The notes beneath the pieces were generated by a model. That model saw only the letters and a program-made list of their open reading frames with translations, made no database searches and was not told the DNA's origin. This document shows positions 63,525 to 64,000 of a stretch of DNA of 64,000 bases, in pieces. Location of the stretch: contig PDHQ01000137.1 of assembly GCA_003339415.1 (NCBI GenBank), forward strand, positions 1-64,000, in the 5' to 3' direction. This DNA comes from Ophiocordyceps camponoti-saundersi (nom. inval.). Its lineage: Eukaryota; Ascomycota; Sordariomycetes; Hypocreales; Ophiocordycipitaceae. Position 1 is the first letter of the stretch, and each line of letters starts with the position of its first letter. The position numbers and the translations under genes are program-made.

Positions 63525-63825
63525 TATTAAGTAATCTTTATATATACGTATAGGTAAGAGAAAATAAAGGTAACTTATATTAAGTATAATTAAAGATAGA
63601 TACCTTTCTTTTATCGTACGAGGAAGAGCAGCTATATAGCTAGATAATACTCTATTTCTATACCCTCCTTCTTCTTATCTAAGCTACCTCCTACCTCCTA
63701 AGTCGTATAAGGCACGACTTAGGTATTAATATATATTTCGTTAGAGGCTTCCCTATATCCGTACTATCCTCTATATATATATCGTATAGTAAATATAAAG
63801 GGGTATAGAGAGATAATATCTAATA
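63525..63825 (-). repeat. Copia-3 5' LTR (301 bp)
   Basis: Same length as 56558-56858 and nearly identical. Element transcription would start here and run leftwards. Confidence 0.95.
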
Positions 63826-63830
63826 TAATC
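63826..63830. repeat. Target-site duplication TAATC, right copy (Copia-3)
   Basis: Pairs with TAATT at 56553-56557. Confidence 0.8.
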
Positions 63831-64000
63831 CTTATTTATATTTATAATAAACCCTAAAAATTATTTTTATAATCTTAAATATAAAATATATTAAGCGGTA
63901 TTAGTAAATATAGCTAAATTTTAATTATTAATAAGTATATTAAAATATTATAATATAATAAAAATTATTTATTAGAAAAGCGAAAAGGGATAATTAAAAG
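63831..64000 (+). pseudogene. Second LINE, ORF2 after Copia-3 (cut by window edge)
   Basis: Frame resumes with Asn-Pro-Tyr-Leu-Tyr-Leu-stop-stop-Thr (63827-63853), where the two stops fit a former Trp-Trp, and ends in a basic run (RKAKRDN at about 63976-63996), the usual linker before the reverse transcriptase of Tad1-type LINEs. Confidence 0.65.

Larger units (their letters stand above)
56558..63825 (-). mobile_element. Copia-3: second copia family, RIP-inactivated
   Basis: 7,268 bp between two 301-bp LTRs (56558-56858 and 63525-63825), different in sequence and length from the Copia-1/2 family. Coding on the - strand: RT at about 59880-59100 and RNase H at about 58990-58540. About 1.7 kb follow RNase H before the 3' LTR, unusually long for copia. 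Visibly richer in G+C than its surroundings, with many CGTA/TACG words left by change of CGCA and TGCG. Inserted in the ORF2 of the second LINE. Confidence 0.93.
54070..64000 (+). mobile_element. Second Tad1-like LINE, split by Copia-3; runs off the window
   Basis: A different LINE from that at 1965. ORF1-like sequence at about 54540-55200, ORF2 endonuclease at about 55850-56350, then Copia-3 (56558-63825), then ORF2 continues to the window edge. At 63845-63850 two stops in tandem (TAATAA) followed by Thr-Leu/Pro stand where Tad1-type proteins have the Trp-Trp-Thr-Pro motif between endonuclease and RT, so the frame resumes after the insertion. The RT should lie beyond the window. Confidence 0.75.

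Noticed and set aside
1..64000. Mitochondrial or other organelle DNA because of the high A+T content
   Set aside because: Nested nuclear retrotransposons with target duplications and directional loss of CpA/TpG explain the composition; no organelle gene was found.

Overview
This window is a transposon graveyard from a filamentous ascomycete (Pezizomycotina). I found no intact gene, host gene, tRNA or rRNA. The sequence is very A+T-rich. CpA and its complement TpG are almost gone and TpA is in large excess, while CpG, CpC and CpT survive. That is the mark of repeat-induced point mutation (RIP), known only from fungi. Reading frames can still be followed if in-frame TAA/TAG are read as former Gln (CAA/CAG) or Trp (TGG) codons. 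The elements found fit this origin: Tad1-type LINEs, Ty1/copia and Ty3/gypsy LTR retrotransposons. The species cannot be named from this sequence. The setting is constitutive heterochromatin (centromeric, subtelomeric or another AT-rich block).

Layout, left to right. 1-90: an (ATT)n microsatellite cut by the window edge. About 780-1555: a partial copy of repeat family R1. About 1965-12170: a near full-length Tad1-like LINE on the + strand (ORF1 with zinc knuckles, ORF2 with endonuclease and reverse transcriptase), split by copia element Copia-1 (3456-8767, - strand, 164-bp LTRs, duplication GGTAA). About 12230-13945: a gag-like pseudogene on the - strand. About 13990-19266: a compound repeat block (block A: U1 + R1 + U2). 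About 20160-21460: an inverted R1 copy. About 21478-28440: a + strand copy of the gag-like element, split by Copia-2 (22647-27961, duplication ATATC). About 29240-34762: block B, a second copy of the compound block, carrying a solo gypsy LTR (30193-30442, duplication ATAAT). About 35020-35545: an inverted 5' fragment of the Tad1 LINE. 36112-40454: very AT-rich DNA without recognisable content. 40455-47379: gypsy element Gypsy-1 (- strand, 250-bp LTRs). 47380-52310: R1 copies and shorter repeats. 52349 to about 54040: a truncated inverted gypsy copy. About 54070-64000: a second, different Tad1-like LINE, split by Copia-3 (56558-63825, - strand, 301-bp LTRs, duplication TAATT/TAATC).

Relative history: LINEs and the gag-like element are hosts, the three copia elements inserted into them, and everything was then hit by RIP. 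Four of these five complete LTR units (Copia-1, Copia-2, Copia-3, solo LTR) keep 5-bp target duplications. The solo LTR at 30193 keeps many CpA/TpG sites and looks younger than its surroundings. Surviving CpA is mostly in the context GpCpA, which suggests a context preference of the local RIP machinery.

The least explained content is R1 (about 1.3-1.85 kb, at least six copies), which holds an unidentified minus-strand frame of roughly 400 codons shared between copies, and the U1/U2 sequences beside it in blocks A and B. No active biological system, CRISPR array or gene cluster was found.
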